Below are positions 23,787-32,505 of a stretch of 64,000 bases of DNA, one piece after another. Source of the stretch: Streptomyces sp. SID12488 (GTDB lineage Bacteria > Actinomycetota > Actinomycetes > Streptomycetales > Streptomycetaceae); contig NZ_JAAGLT010000015.1 of NCBI RefSeq assembly GCF_010548275.1, forward strand, positions 124,001-188,000. The letters are read 5' to 3'. The stretch's first letter is position 1. Every line of letters begins with the position of its first letter. Below the pieces are notes generated by a model. It made no database searches and had not been told where the DNA came from. It saw only the letters and a list, made by a program, of their open reading frames with translations. The translations under genes and the position numbers were made by a program.

Positions 23787-24948
23787 AGGCCGCCTGCGCG
23801 ATGCGTGCGGCGACGGGATTCAAGCCCTGGCCCTTCGCGTCGGTCGAGTTGACGCTGTAGACGAGGGTGCGGGACAGGTCGCGGGTGGCCGCGATGACCG
23901 AGTTGTAGCCCCATCGGCCGCCCGACTTCAGCCACACCTCCGTGCCGTCGGGGGTGACGTACCGCTGGAGGCCCGCGCTCATCGTGGCGCCGGGTACGCC
24001 GGCCGGCAGCGTGAACATCTCCTCCAACTGCGTTCGCGGCACGACCCGCCCGCGGAACAGGGCGGTCAGGAACCGCTCCAGGTCGGCCGTCGTGGAGATC
24101 ATGGCGCCCGCCGCCCAGCTGTCCGTGGTGCCCCACACCGTGACGTCACGGAACTCCGTCGTGCCGTCCGCGCGCGCCACGGCCTGGTAGCCGTGGTTGT
24201 GCGGCCCCCGGATGTCCGGATCGCTGCAGGGAAAGTACGTGTTCCGCATTCCCAGCGGGGCGAAGACCCGGCGGGTCGTCTCCTGCTCGTACGAGTGGCC
24301 GGTGGTCCGCTCGATCAGCAGCCCGAGCACGGTGTAGTTGATGTTGAGGTAGTGCTGCTCGGTGCCCGGGGCGAACTCGGGCTTCTTGGCGGTGGCGTCG
24401 GCGACCATCTCGCGGGGCGAGTGGAGGTCGAAGCGGCGCGCGTACCACTCCTCGAAGGTCGTACCTGTGCCGTCGGCGGCCGGGATGCCACTGGTGTGGT
24501 TCAGGAGTTGGCGCACGGTCACGTGCTCGTACGTGCTGGGGATCAGGTCCGGAAGGTAGTGCCGGGCCGGTCGGCCGAGGTCCACCCTGCCCTCCGCCGC
24601 GAGTTGGAGCACGACCGCCGCCGTGACCGCCTTCGTCGTCGAACCGGCCCGGAAACGCGCGTCCGGGTCCGCCGCCCGCCCGCTCGCCAGGTCGTGCACA
24701 CCCGCGCTGCCGCGCCAGACGCCGCCGGTGCCTCCGACCCGTACGAGAGCCGCCGTCGCGTCCGCGTCCGGTAATCCGGCGAGCGCGGTCCGCAGCGCCT
24801 CCGCGTCCGGTGCCGTGCCCCGCGCGGTCGCCGGGTCGGAGGCGGCCGACGCGGGAACGGCGAGGGCACCGGCCGGCAGGGCGAGGGTGAGGGTGAGGAC
24901 GGTCGCGAGGGCTGTGGCGCGGGCCGCGGTACGTGTGCGCATGTGCAT
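23776..24948 (-). CDS. Secreted serine hydrolase (class C beta-lactamase/DD-carboxypeptidase family)
   Basis: The 390-aa precursor starts at ATG 24948 with a good RBS (GGAG). It has a Sec signal peptide (basic MHMRTRTAAR, hydrophobic ATVLTLTLALPAGALA, cleavage near ASA). The mature enzyme carries the SxxK motif STTK in FRAGSTTKAVTAAVVLQLAA, the YxN motif as YLNINYTVLG and a C-terminal KSGGRWG triad replacing KTG/HTG. This fits the family of D-alanyl-D-alanine carboxypeptidases, esterases and peptidases of the R61/class C group, abundant in Streptomyces. Whether it acts on peptidoglycan or on another ester or peptide is open. It converges on the membrane protein gene with an 11-bp overlap. Confidence 0.9.
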   Translation of the reverse strand: MHMRTRTAARATALATVLTLTLALPAGALAVPASAASDPATARGTAPDAEALRTALAGLPDADATAALVRVGGTGGVWRGSAGVHDLASGRAADPDARFRAGSTTKAVTAAVVLQLAAEGRVDLGRPARHYLPDLIPSTYEHVTVRQLLNHTSGIPAADGTGTTFEEWYARRFDLHSPREMVADATAKKPEFAPGTEQHYLNINYTVLGLLIERTTGHSYEQETTRRVFAPLGMRNTYFPCSDPDIRGPHNHGYQAVARADGTTEFRDVTVWGTTDSWAAGAMISTTADLERFLTALFRGRVVPRTQLEEMFTLPAGVPGATMSAGLQRYVTPDGTEVWLKSGGRWGYNSVIAATRDLSRTLVYSVNSTDAKGQGLNPVAARIAQAAFTP

Positions 24949-25243
24949 CGGCTTCTCCTGCTGGTGGCGGCTGGTGTTGATGCTCACATCCTTGATCCTT
25001 ACGGGCTGACGTGGATCGTCGTCGAGGAGGACACCGACCCTGGTCCCGGCCTGGGGGCAACAGGCGTACCGCATCCGGATCTTGCCGGGGTTCGCACCTA
25101 GGGCCCGTGTCCCGGGCGGCCGTGGGCAGGGGGCGAAAACTGTTATCGGTGGTGCCCCCCGACCGTCTCCTCGGGCGACCTGGCGGCGAACTGGTGTGCA
25201 ACAGGGCGACGTAAGGTGCACACACGTACGAGAAGGGGCTTTT

Positions 25244-26944
25244 GTGGACGGGCGCCAGTGGAGTTCCACCATCGCTGCGGCGCAGGCCGGTGACCGGCGG
25301 GCGCTGGACGAGCTGGTCGCGGGCTGGCTGCCGTTGGTCTACAACATCGTCGGCCGGGCCCTGAACGGTCACGCGGACGTCGACGACGTCGTGCAGGAGA
25401 CCATGCTGCGGGCCGTGGACAACCTCGGCTCACTTCGCGACCCGGACAGCTTCCGGTCGTGGCTCGTCGCTATCGCGATGCGGCAGATCCGGGACCGCGC
25501 CCGCCGCCGTACGACCGACACCCTGCGTGACGAGACCGCCGACGGAGCCGCCGACTTCGCCGAACTCACCGTGCTGAGGCTCCAGTTGGAGGGCCAGCGC
25601 CGCGAGGTCGCGGAAGCGGTGCGCTGGCTCGACGACGAGGACCGGCAGCTGCTGTCCCTGTGGTGGCTGGAGGTCGCGGGCGAACTCACCCGGCGTGAGC
25701 TGGCGGCTGCCCTCGGGATCAGCCGGCAGCACGCCGCCGTACGCGTCCAGCGGATGAAGGAGCGTCTGGAGGCCTCGCGCGGAATCGTACGGGCGCTCGG
25801 CGGCGCCTGCCCCGACCTGCGAGAACTGACCGTCCGCTGGGACGGCGACCCGGACTCGGTGTGGCGCAAGCGGCTGGCCCGGCACATCAGGGGGTGCGCG
25901 TACTGCGCGGGCCCCGGCGAGGCGGTCGTCGTACCGGCGGAACGGCTTCTCGTCGGCATCGCGCTCGTCCCGCTGCCCGTCGGCTTCACCCTGTCGCTGG
26001 CCTTCGGTGGCAAGACGGCCGTCGCCGCCACCACCGGTGCCTCCGTCGGCTGGTCGGGCAAGGTGCTCGGCGCCCTGACCAAACCAGCCGTCGCCCTGAG
26101 CGCCGGGGCGACGATCGTCGCGGGCGGCGCCTACGTCACGACGTACCCCGCGAAGGACCCGCCGCCGGCCGTCGCGGCCCCCACGGCCCGCCCCCATTCC
26201 CAGGCGCCCGTCACCTCCCCGCCCCGGTCCCCGTCGGCGTCGCCCTCTCCCACCCTTTCCCCCTCACCCTCCACCTCGCCCACTCCCACCCCGTCGGCGA
26301 CGCGGCCGAAGTCGGCCCCGTACGGCACGGTCGTCGACGCCGTCGACACGGCGCCCGACCCGAACGCACGGCCCGCGGCCCTCCCGCGCCGGCCCGAGGC
26401 CGGGATCACCAGCACCGGCGGCGCGCACGCCACCATGAACCACCGCGGGGACAGCGTGACGCTCACCGGCCAGGGCTATGTCCTCGTCCGCTGGCAGATC
26501 TCACCGCAGTACCGGGCCGGCAGCCTGGTCATGCCGGCCTGGACCGGCCTGAAGGGCAGGCTCTTCCACGTGGCCTCGGGCGGTGGCCGCCGGATGGACG
26601 ACCGGGTCAGCGGCACCGACAGCTCGGCCACCGGCATGGGCAGCTCGGCCACCGGCTACGCCGTCCCGCCGGCCGGCACCCAGCAGATGTGGCAGAACGA
26701 GTACTTCTACGTCGACGGCAGCGTCACCCTCACCGTGAACGAACGGGGCGCCGACTACGGCCTGAACGTCTTCCCGACGACCTGGGACAACGTGGAGGGC
26801 GACGTCACCAGCGGACCCCCCGATGGCGCCACCCGCTACGGCCTGGTCCGCGACACCGGCAAGGACGACACCCCCGTCCCGCAGTACGTCACCCGGGCGA
26901 CCCCGGCCGATCCGGCGACCGTGGCTCAGGAGTCCCGGGTGTAG
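25244..26944 (+). CDS. ECF sigma factor with fused Zn-motif, TM and extracytoplasmic domain
   Basis: A GTG start after GAGAAGGGG gives 566 aa. Residues 1-90 hold sigma region 2 (LVYNIVGRAL, DVDDVVQETMLRAVDN, DSFRSWLVAIA) and about 120-178 region 4 with the HTH RRELAAALGISRQHAAVRVQ. A short zinc-type motif H214-x3-C218-x2-C221 resembles anti-sigma ZAS modules. Two hydrophobic segments follow (about 234-254 and 284-299), then a Pro/Ser/Thr-rich linker. The C-terminal region of about 150 residues is Gly/Thr/Ser-rich with two SSATGMG/SSATGYA repeats, probably outside the membrane. The protein thus joins sigma factor, anti-sigma-like switch and sensor in one chain. No separate anti-sigma gene is adjacent. 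The domain reading beyond region 4 is inference. Confidence 0.8.
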   Translation: MDGRQWSSTIAAAQAGDRRALDELVAGWLPLVYNIVGRALNGHADVDDVVQETMLRAVDNLGSLRDPDSFRSWLVAIAMRQIRDRARRRTTDTLRDETADGAADFAELTVLRLQLEGQRREVAEAVRWLDDEDRQLLSLWWLEVAGELTRRELAAALGISRQHAAVRVQRMKERLEASRGIVRALGGACPDLRELTVRWDGDPDSVWRKRLARHIRGCAYCAGPGEAVVVPAERLLVGIALVPLPVGFTLSLAFGGKTAVAATTGASVGWSGKVLGALTKPAVALSAGATIVAGGAYVTTYPAKDPPPAVAAPTARPHSQAPVTSPPRSPSASPSPTLSPSPSTSPTPTPSATRPKSAPYGTVVDAVDTAPDPNARPAALPRRPEAGITSTGGAHATMNHRGDSVTLTGQGYVLVRWQISPQYRAGSLVMPAWTGLKGRLFHVASGGGRRMDDRVSGTDSSATGMGSSATGYAVPPAGTQQMWQNEYFYVDGSVTLTVNERGADYGLNVFPTTWDNVEGDVTSGPPDGATRYGLVRDTGKDDTPVPQYVTRATPADPATVAQESRV

Positions 26945-26968
26945 GGAGCCGCCAGCAGCGGAGCCGCG

Positions 26969-27652
26969 TCACCCCTTGCGCAGCGCGCACAGCGTGTCGA
27001 TCCGGTTGGTGGTGATCGAGTCGACGCCGGCGTCCAGCAGCCGCCGGATGGAACGACGGGTGTCCGGAGTCCACACCGACAGCAGACAGCCGTCCCGGTG
27101 CACCCGCGCCACGAGCCTCCGGTCGACCAGGGTGAAGCGGTAGTTGAGCCAGCGCGGGCGTACGGCCGCGAGCAGGGCGGGGCGCGGCGGTGCGACGCTC
27201 TTCCAGGTCAGGGCGATCTCGGCGGACGGGTCGGCCGCGCGCACCGCGAGCATCGCCGAGGCGTCCGCGCAGTAGTACACGCGTTCCTCCGCCGCGCACT
27301 CCCGGACCATGTCCGTCACCCGTCGTACCGCGCGCGCGTCGGGCGACCCCGGCAGATCGATCATCACCCGGCTGCCCTCGGTCGCGGCCAACGCCTCCGC
27401 GAGCGTCGGCACCCCGCCCTCCGTCAGCCCGCGTACCTCGGCCGCCGACAGCACGGCCAGCGGCCGGTCCCGCTCCCACAGCCGCTTCAGCGTCGCGTCG
27501 TGCAGCAGCACGGGAACGCCGTCCCGGGTGAGCCGTACGTCGATCTCGACCGCGTCCGCGCCCTGGTCGAGCGCGGAACGCAGCGAGTCGGTCGTGTTCT
27601 CACGGACGCGGTAGGGGTCGCCGCGATGGGCCACGGCGGTCACGTTCTGCAT
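26969..27652 (-). CDS. Glycerophosphodiester phosphodiesterase
   Basis: The 227-aa TIM-barrel enzyme has the GDPD signatures AHRGDPYRVRENTTDSL (catalytic His and Arg, followed by the metal-binding Glu) and GADAVEIDVRLTRDGVPVLL then HD (metal ligands and second catalytic His). The C-terminal VDSITTNRIDTL matches the family's closing VDGIITNxPD strand. It lacks a signal peptide and is cytoplasmic, so it likely hydrolyses glycerophosphodiesters to sn-glycerol 3-phosphate and an alcohol inside the cell. It is a short monodomain version of usual length. It converges with the sigma factor gene 24 bp away. Confidence 0.9.
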   Translation of the reverse strand: MQNVTAVAHRGDPYRVRENTTDSLRSALDQGADAVEIDVRLTRDGVPVLLHDATLKRLWERDRPLAVLSAAEVRGLTEGGVPTLAEALAATEGSRVMIDLPGSPDARAVRRVTDMVRECAAEERVYYCADASAMLAVRAADPSAEIALTWKSVAPPRPALLAAVRPRWLNYRFTLVDRRLVARVHRDGCLLSVWTPDTRRSIRRLLDAGVDSITTNRIDTLCALRKG

Positions 27653-27688
27653 GGGCCCATTGTGCGTGGGCGGGGCCGGTGGTGTTTG

Positions 27689-28753
27689 TCAGGGGGCGAG
27701 CCATGCCGAGGTGTAGGTGTCGATCTCGGCGGCCAGCGCGGCCTTGCCCGCCGGGTCGAGGAAGGAGGCCTCGACGGCGTTCTTGGCGAGGTCGGCGAGA
27801 CCCCACTCGTCGAGGTCCAGCAGCCGGGCGGCGACCGCGTACTCGCTGTTGAGATCGGTGCCGAACATCGGCGGGTCGTCGGAGTTGATCGTGACGAGGA
27901 CGCCGGCCCGCACGAACTCCTTGATGGGGTGCTCGTCGAGTGTGCGGACCGCGCGCGTGGCGATGTTGGAGGTCGGGCAGACCTCCAGGGCGATGCGCTG
28001 CTCGGCGAGGTGCGCGAGCAGTTCGGGGTCCTGCGCGGAACTCGTACCGTGGCCGATGCGTTCCGCGCGCAGATGGTTCAGCGCGTCCCAGACCGTCTCC
28101 GGGCCGGTGGTCTCGCCTGCGTGCGGCACCGACCGCAGTCCGGCGGCGATCGCCCGGTCGAAGTACGGCTTGAACTGCGGCCTGGGTACGCCGATCTCGG
28201 GTCCGCCGAGCCCGAACGAGACCAGCCCCTCCGGGCGCAGCCGGTCGTCGGTGGCGAGCCGCACGGTCTCCTCGGCCGCTTCGAGCCCGGCCTCGCCCGG
28301 GATGTCGAAGCACCAGCGCAGTACGGTCCCGAACTCGGCCTCGGCCGACTTGCGGGCGTCCTCGATCGCGTCCATGAAGGCGCGCGCGTCGATGCCGCGG
28401 CGGACGGAGGAGAACGGGGTGATGGTCAGCTCGGCGTACCGGACCTGCTGCCGGGCCATGTCCCGGGCGATCTCGTACGTCAGCAGCCGTACGTCCTCGG
28501 GGGTCCGGATGAGGTCCACGACGGACAGATACACCTTGATGAAGTGGGCGAAGTCCGTGAACGTGAAGAAGTCGGCCAGGGCCTCGGGATCGGTGGGCAC
28601 CTGGGAGTCGGGGTGGCGGGCGGCCAGCTGCGAGACGATCCGGGGGGAGGCGGAGCCGACGTGGTGGACGTGCAGTTCGGCCTTGGGCAGCCCGGCGATG
28701 AAGGCGTGCGGGTCAGGGGCGGCGGCTGCGGCAGGCTGGTGGTGGTCGCTCAA
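27689..28753 (-). CDS. Adenosine deaminase family protein
   Basis: The 354-aa metallo-amidohydrolase carries the ADA pattern. An N-terminal zinc His pair lies in AELHVHHVGS; PHAGETTGP and AERIGHGTS give further metal and catalytic residues, and TINSDDPPMFGT holds the catalytic Asp pair. Classical ADAs read HLHLDGA at the first site; HVHHVGS is a recognisable variant of one actinobacterial branch and may shift specificity (adenine, aminofutalosine or adenosine). The start is a TTG at 28753 with GGAGG six bases upstream. It lies 36 bp upstream of the GDPD gene on the same strand, so co-transcription is possible. Confidence 0.87.
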   Translation of the reverse strand: MSDHHQPAAAAAPDPHAFIAGLPKAELHVHHVGSASPRIVSQLAARHPDSQVPTDPEALADFFTFTDFAHFIKVYLSVVDLIRTPEDVRLLTYEIARDMARQQVRYAELTITPFSSVRRGIDARAFMDAIEDARKSAEAEFGTVLRWCFDIPGEAGLEAAEETVRLATDDRLRPEGLVSFGLGGPEIGVPRPQFKPYFDRAIAAGLRSVPHAGETTGPETVWDALNHLRAERIGHGTSSAQDPELLAHLAEQRIALEVCPTSNIATRAVRTLDEHPIKEFVRAGVLVTINSDDPPMFGTDLNSEYAVAARLLDLDEWGLADLAKNAVEASFLDPAGKAALAAEIDTYTSAWLAP

Positions 28754-28974
28754 GGGTTCCTCCCCGGGAACGGCGCCCCGGATCGTGCGACGGTCGGCGG
28801 GACGCAGGTGATCGGCTGATCGATGACTCGGGGATCATCGTAGGCCGGGCCCACGGGGAGACGCCTGTGGATTCCGCCGCAGGGCGGGAGGGGGCGGGGA
28901 GAGCGCAGATGCCCCGTCGCCCGGTGATCGCGGGCCGTAGCATGACGGAACGCACGAACGAGGGGACCCCACGC

Positions 28975-29982
28975 ATGTCCGACGCCGCGCAGCCGCCGCA
29001 CCCACCGGAGAACATCCCCGGGGAGGGGGCGAGTTCCGAGGGCGCGGCGACCGGGGAAACCGTCAGCGCAAGCCCCGCGAACGGCACACCCGCGCGGGTC
29101 CCGCTGGACAAGCCTCCGGCCGGACCCGCCACCGGCGGCACGACCGTCTCCGACGCCGAGTTCAATCCCTGGGCACCGCCGGCAGCGGAGACCCCTCGCT
29201 CGGGTTCCGCCCCCGAGGGCCCCGGCAGCACGGTGTTCTGGAACAACGGCGACACCACCCCGCCACCCCCCGGTGTCCACCACCACCCCACGGCCACCTC
29301 GACGCCCGCGGCCACCACGCCCCCGCCGGGTGCCCACACAGGTCCGCCCATACCCCAGGCCTCCCAGCCCTGGGCCAACCCCTTCGCGGCCCCCGGCGCT
29401 CCCGCGGCAGGCACCCCGCAGGACAACCCCTTCGCACCCCCCACCCCGCACTCCTCCTACGCCCAGCCCGCCGCGCCGGGTGAGCCGGTCCCCCCGCCGC
29501 CCGTAGCACCCGACGGCCCCGGACAGGCCCCGTACGGCTACCCGTCGTACCCGACCTACCCGTCCGATCGGCAGGACTACGGCTACCCGCAGCAGCCCGG
29601 ATACGCCGTCGGCCCCGCGCATCCCGCGCCCCCGATGTACGGCGGCACCGGCTACGGCTGGGCCCCCATGGCGCCTCAGCCGATGAACGGCATGGGCACG
29701 GCCTCGCTCGTGATCGGCATCATCTCGGCTGTCTTCTTCTGCCTCTGGCCGCTGGCGATCATCCTGGGCATCCTCGCCGTGGTGTTCGGCCTGATCGCCC
29801 GTGGCAGGGCCCGCCGGGGCCAGGCGACCAACGCGGGCCAGGCGCTGGCCGGAATCATCTGTGGTGGCGTCGCCATCGTCCTCGCCGTGACGGTCGGCGT
29901 CCTCATCATCGCGTTCGGCGAAGAGGGGTCCGCGGACGACTTCGATGGCGGTTACTCGACCTCCCTGTCCCAGCAGGTCTAG
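28975..29982 (+). CDS. Pro-rich DUF4190 membrane protein
   Basis: The 335-aa protein starts at an ATG preceded by GAGGGG. About 240 residues are Pro/Ala/Gly/Tyr-rich and disordered, with PPPGVHHHP and YGYPSYPTYP-like repeats. A DUF4190-type two-TM domain follows near the C-terminus (GMGTASLVIGIISAVFFCLW, then an RGRARRGQATNAGQALAG loop and IICGGVAIVLAVTVGVLII). Such Streptomyces proteins are common and functionally uncharacterised. The basic loop between the helices is on the cytoplasmic side, placing the long Pro-rich tail in the cytoplasm as well. It stands alone between divergent and convergent neighbours. Confidence 0.85.
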   Translation: MSDAAQPPHPPENIPGEGASSEGAATGETVSASPANGTPARVPLDKPPAGPATGGTTVSDAEFNPWAPPAAETPRSGSAPEGPGSTVFWNNGDTTPPPPGVHHHPTATSTPAATTPPPGAHTGPPIPQASQPWANPFAAPGAPAAGTPQDNPFAPPTPHSSYAQPAAPGEPVPPPPVAPDGPGQAPYGYPSYPTYPSDRQDYGYPQQPGYAVGPAHPAPPMYGGTGYGWAPMAPQPMNGMGTASLVIGIISAVFFCLWPLAIILGILAVVFGLIARGRARRGQATNAGQALAGIICGGVAIVLAVTVGVLIIAFGEEGSADDFDGGYSTSLSQQV

Positions 29983-30114
29983 CGAGCGGGCCCGGTGAGC
30001 GGGTCGAACGGGCCGCGTCGGGCAGGCGGAGCCGAGCGGCCCCGGGAAGGCCGGGTGCGAAATCCGTACCCCGGTGTCCGTGGCGTGGGCCCCGGGACAG
30101 GCCTTTGCCCAGCC

Positions 30115-30747
30115 TTAGCCCCGCAACCGCTCCCGTGCCGCCATCAGCGCGAACCCGAGCAGGTTCGGCCCCCGCCACCGCTCGGGGTCCATCGCCGCCT
30201 CGTCGTCCGCGGCGAGTCCGATGCCCCAGACGCGGTCGACCGGGCTCGCCTCCACCAGGACGCGCTCGCCGGTACCCAGCAGAAAGCCCTGCAGGTCACT
30301 GTGGGCGGCGAACTTGTGGACGCTGCCCTCGACCACGATCCCGAACCGCTCGCGCTCCCACACGGCCTGGTCGAAGCCGCGCACGAGCCGGCCGGCCTTC
30401 TTCGCCAGTGCCGGGTTCGGTGCCGAGATCGCTCGCTGCTCCGCCTCCGCGTCCTCGAACAGGCGGGCCTTGGCGGCCATCATCCAGTGCTCGGCCGTCG
30501 CGTACTCGACTCCGTCGACCGAAAACGCCGCCGGCCACCACTGGCTGAGACAGCTCGCTCCCACGCGGCCGTCGGGGCGGGGCCGGTGCCCCCAGAAGTG
30601 CAGGTACTTGACCCGGGCCCCCGCACGGACTTCCCTGGTCAGGGCCTCCAAAGAATCGATCTGCCCCGACTGCTCCGGGTTGGCGGTGTTGGCGGTGTTC
30701 GTGCCGAGTTTCCCCATGCACGCGAGTCTGGCAGCCACCACTGACAT
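30115..30747 (-). CDS. NADAR family protein
   Basis: The protein (210 aa from ATG 30747; a shorter start at 30719 is possible) has the NADAR/YbiA pattern. It includes VKYLHFWGH in place of the usual FF..Y strand, LSQWWPAAFSVDGVEYATAE followed by HWMMAAKARLF, and a late GPNLLGFALMAARERLRG. NADAR proteins remove ADP-ribose from guanine bases or cleave riboflavin-intermediate glycosidic bonds, and some are antitoxins of DarT2-type toxins. No DarT gene is adjacent here. The Streptomyces version is chromosomal and conserved, so a housekeeping repair role is possible. The ATG at 30747 has GAGGG five bases upstream, which is why it was preferred. Confidence 0.85.
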   Translation of the reverse strand: MSVVAARLACMGKLGTNTANTANPEQSGQIDSLEALTREVRAGARVKYLHFWGHRPRPDGRVGASCLSQWWPAAFSVDGVEYATAEHWMMAAKARLFEDAEAEQRAISAPNPALAKKAGRLVRGFDQAVWERERFGIVVEGSVHKFAAHSDLQGFLLGTGERVLVEASPVDRVWGIGLAADDEAAMDPERWRGPNLLGFALMAARERLRG

Positions 30748-30923
30748 CGCGTCCCTCATTTCCCATCCCGCTGGACACCTCGTCGACAGATTCCGTCGCG
30801 TAACCAAATGGCAACAACGGAATCCCTTGTTGGAGTCCACTTACTCTGTCAGGATCGGCACTCAAATCGACCTGGAGCTACGTTGACCCCCGCAGTACGG
30901 GGCGGGCGACGGAGGAGAGCGAC

Positions 30924-32447
30924 ATGCACATTCCGGGCCATCGCTTCCCGGCGCAGGAGCGGCTCGCGGCCGGCGCGCAGTACATCGCGGGCCGTCTGAC
31001 GCGCGGCACCTCAGGCCGTACGCACGAGGTCGTCGATCCAGCCACCGGCGAGGCGGTCTACACCTACGAGCTGGCCGGTCACGACGACGTGGACGCCGCC
31101 GTCGCCGCCGCACGCGCGGCCTTCCCGAGCTGGGCCGGGGCCACGCCGGGCGAGCGTTCCGACGCGCTGCACCGTTTCGCCGCCGTCCTCGCCGAGCGCG
31201 CCGAGGAGTTCGCGCGCGCCGAGTCCCTCCAGTGCGGCAAGCCGCTCAAGCTGACCCGCGAGTTCGACGTGCCGGGGACGATCGACAACACCGCGTTCTT
31301 CGCCGGTGCCGCCCGGCACCTCCAGGGACAGTCGGCCGGGGAGTACTCCGGTGACCACACCTCGTACGTCCGCCGGGAACCCATCGGCGTCGTCGGGTCC
31401 ATCGCGCCCTGGAACTATCCCCTCCAGATGGCCGCCTGGAAGATCCTCCCGGCGATCGCGGCCGGCAACACGATCGTGCTCAAGCCCGCCGAGCTGACCC
31501 CGCTGACCTCGCTCCTCTTCGCCGAGGCGGCCACCGCGGCCGGCATTCCGGACGGGGTGATCAATGTCGTCACCGGGACCGGCAAGGAAGCCGGTGAGTA
31601 TCTCGTCGGGCATCCCGATGTCGTCATGACGTCCTTCACCGGGTCCACCGCCGTCGGCAAGCGTGTCGCCGAGGTCGCCACCGCCACCGTCAAGCGGCTC
31701 CATCTGGAACTGGGCGGCAAGGCACCCTTCGTCGTCTTCGACGACGCCGATCTCGACGCCGCCGTCAACGGCGCCGTCGCGGGCTCGCTCATCAACACCG
31801 GGCAGGACTGCACGGCCGCCACGCGCGCGTACGTGCAACGGCCGCTGTACGAGGAGTTCGTCGCGAGAACGGCCGCCCTCATGGACACCGTCCGGCTCGG
31901 TGATCCGTTCGCCCCGGGCACCGACCTCGGGCCGCTCATCTCGCACGCGCAGCGCGACCGCGTCGCCGGTTTCGTCGAGCGGGCGCGTGCCTACGCGCGC
32001 GTGGTGGCAGGCGGGGAGGCTCCCCAGGGGGAGCTGAAGAGCGGCGCCTACTACCGGCCCACCCTGATCGCCGACGCCGCCCAGGACAGCGAGATCGTGC
32101 AGTCCGAGATCTTCGGGCCGGTGCTCGTCGTACTCCCCTTCGACAGCGACGACGAGGGCATCCGGCTCGCCAACGACACGCCGTACGGGCTTGCCGCCTC
32201 CGTCTGGAGCCGGGACGTCTACCGGGCGAACCGCGCCACCCGCGAGATCAAGGCGGGCTGCGTGTGGGTCAACGACCACATTCCGATCATCAGCGAGATG
32301 CCCCACGGGGGGTACAAGGCGTCCGGCTTCGGCAAGGACATGTCCACGTACTCGTTCGAGGAGTACACACAGATCAAGCACGTCATGTTCGACAACACCG
32401 CGGTTGCCCGCAAGGACTGGCACCGCACGATCTTCGGGGACCGCTGA
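30924..32447 (+). CDS. Gamma-aminobutyraldehyde dehydrogenase-like ALDH, first gene of transporter cluster
   Basis: The 507-aa enzyme starts at ATG 30924 after GGAGGAGAGC. ALDH motifs are complete: PWNYPLQMAAWKILPAIAAG, HLELGGKAPF with the catalytic Glu, NTGQDCTAAT with the catalytic Cys, and SEIFGPVLVV. It is a paralog of the dehydrogenase at 21295 and shares the EMPHGGYKASGFGKDMS tail. Located 58 bp upstream of the polyamine-binding protein gene, it probably oxidises aminobutyraldehyde or gamma-glutamyl-aminobutyraldehyde formed from imported putrescine. The whole run to 38190 is on one strand with short gaps and reads as one operon. Confidence 0.9.
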   Translation: MHIPGHRFPAQERLAAGAQYIAGRLTRGTSGRTHEVVDPATGEAVYTYELAGHDDVDAAVAAARAAFPSWAGATPGERSDALHRFAAVLAERAEEFARAESLQCGKPLKLTREFDVPGTIDNTAFFAGAARHLQGQSAGEYSGDHTSYVRREPIGVVGSIAPWNYPLQMAAWKILPAIAAGNTIVLKPAELTPLTSLLFAEAATAAGIPDGVINVVTGTGKEAGEYLVGHPDVVMTSFTGSTAVGKRVAEVATATVKRLHLELGGKAPFVVFDDADLDAAVNGAVAGSLINTGQDCTAATRAYVQRPLYEEFVARTAALMDTVRLGDPFAPGTDLGPLISHAQRDRVAGFVERARAYARVVAGGEAPQGELKSGAYYRPTLIADAAQDSEIVQSEIFGPVLVVLPFDSDDEGIRLANDTPYGLAASVWSRDVYRANRATREIKAGCVWVNDHIPIISEMPHGGYKASGFGKDMSTYSFEEYTQIKHVMFDNTAVARKDWHRTIFGDR

Positions 32448-32505
32448 CCGGACACAGGCCGACCGACCAGCGGCCGAATCACCCTCCCGAAAGGGCATCA
32501 CGCGC

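Noticed and set aside
30115..30747. NADAR protein as antitoxin of a DarT-type toxin system
   Set aside because: No DarT-like ADP-ribosyltransferase gene is adjacent, and the gene looks like a stable chromosomal one.
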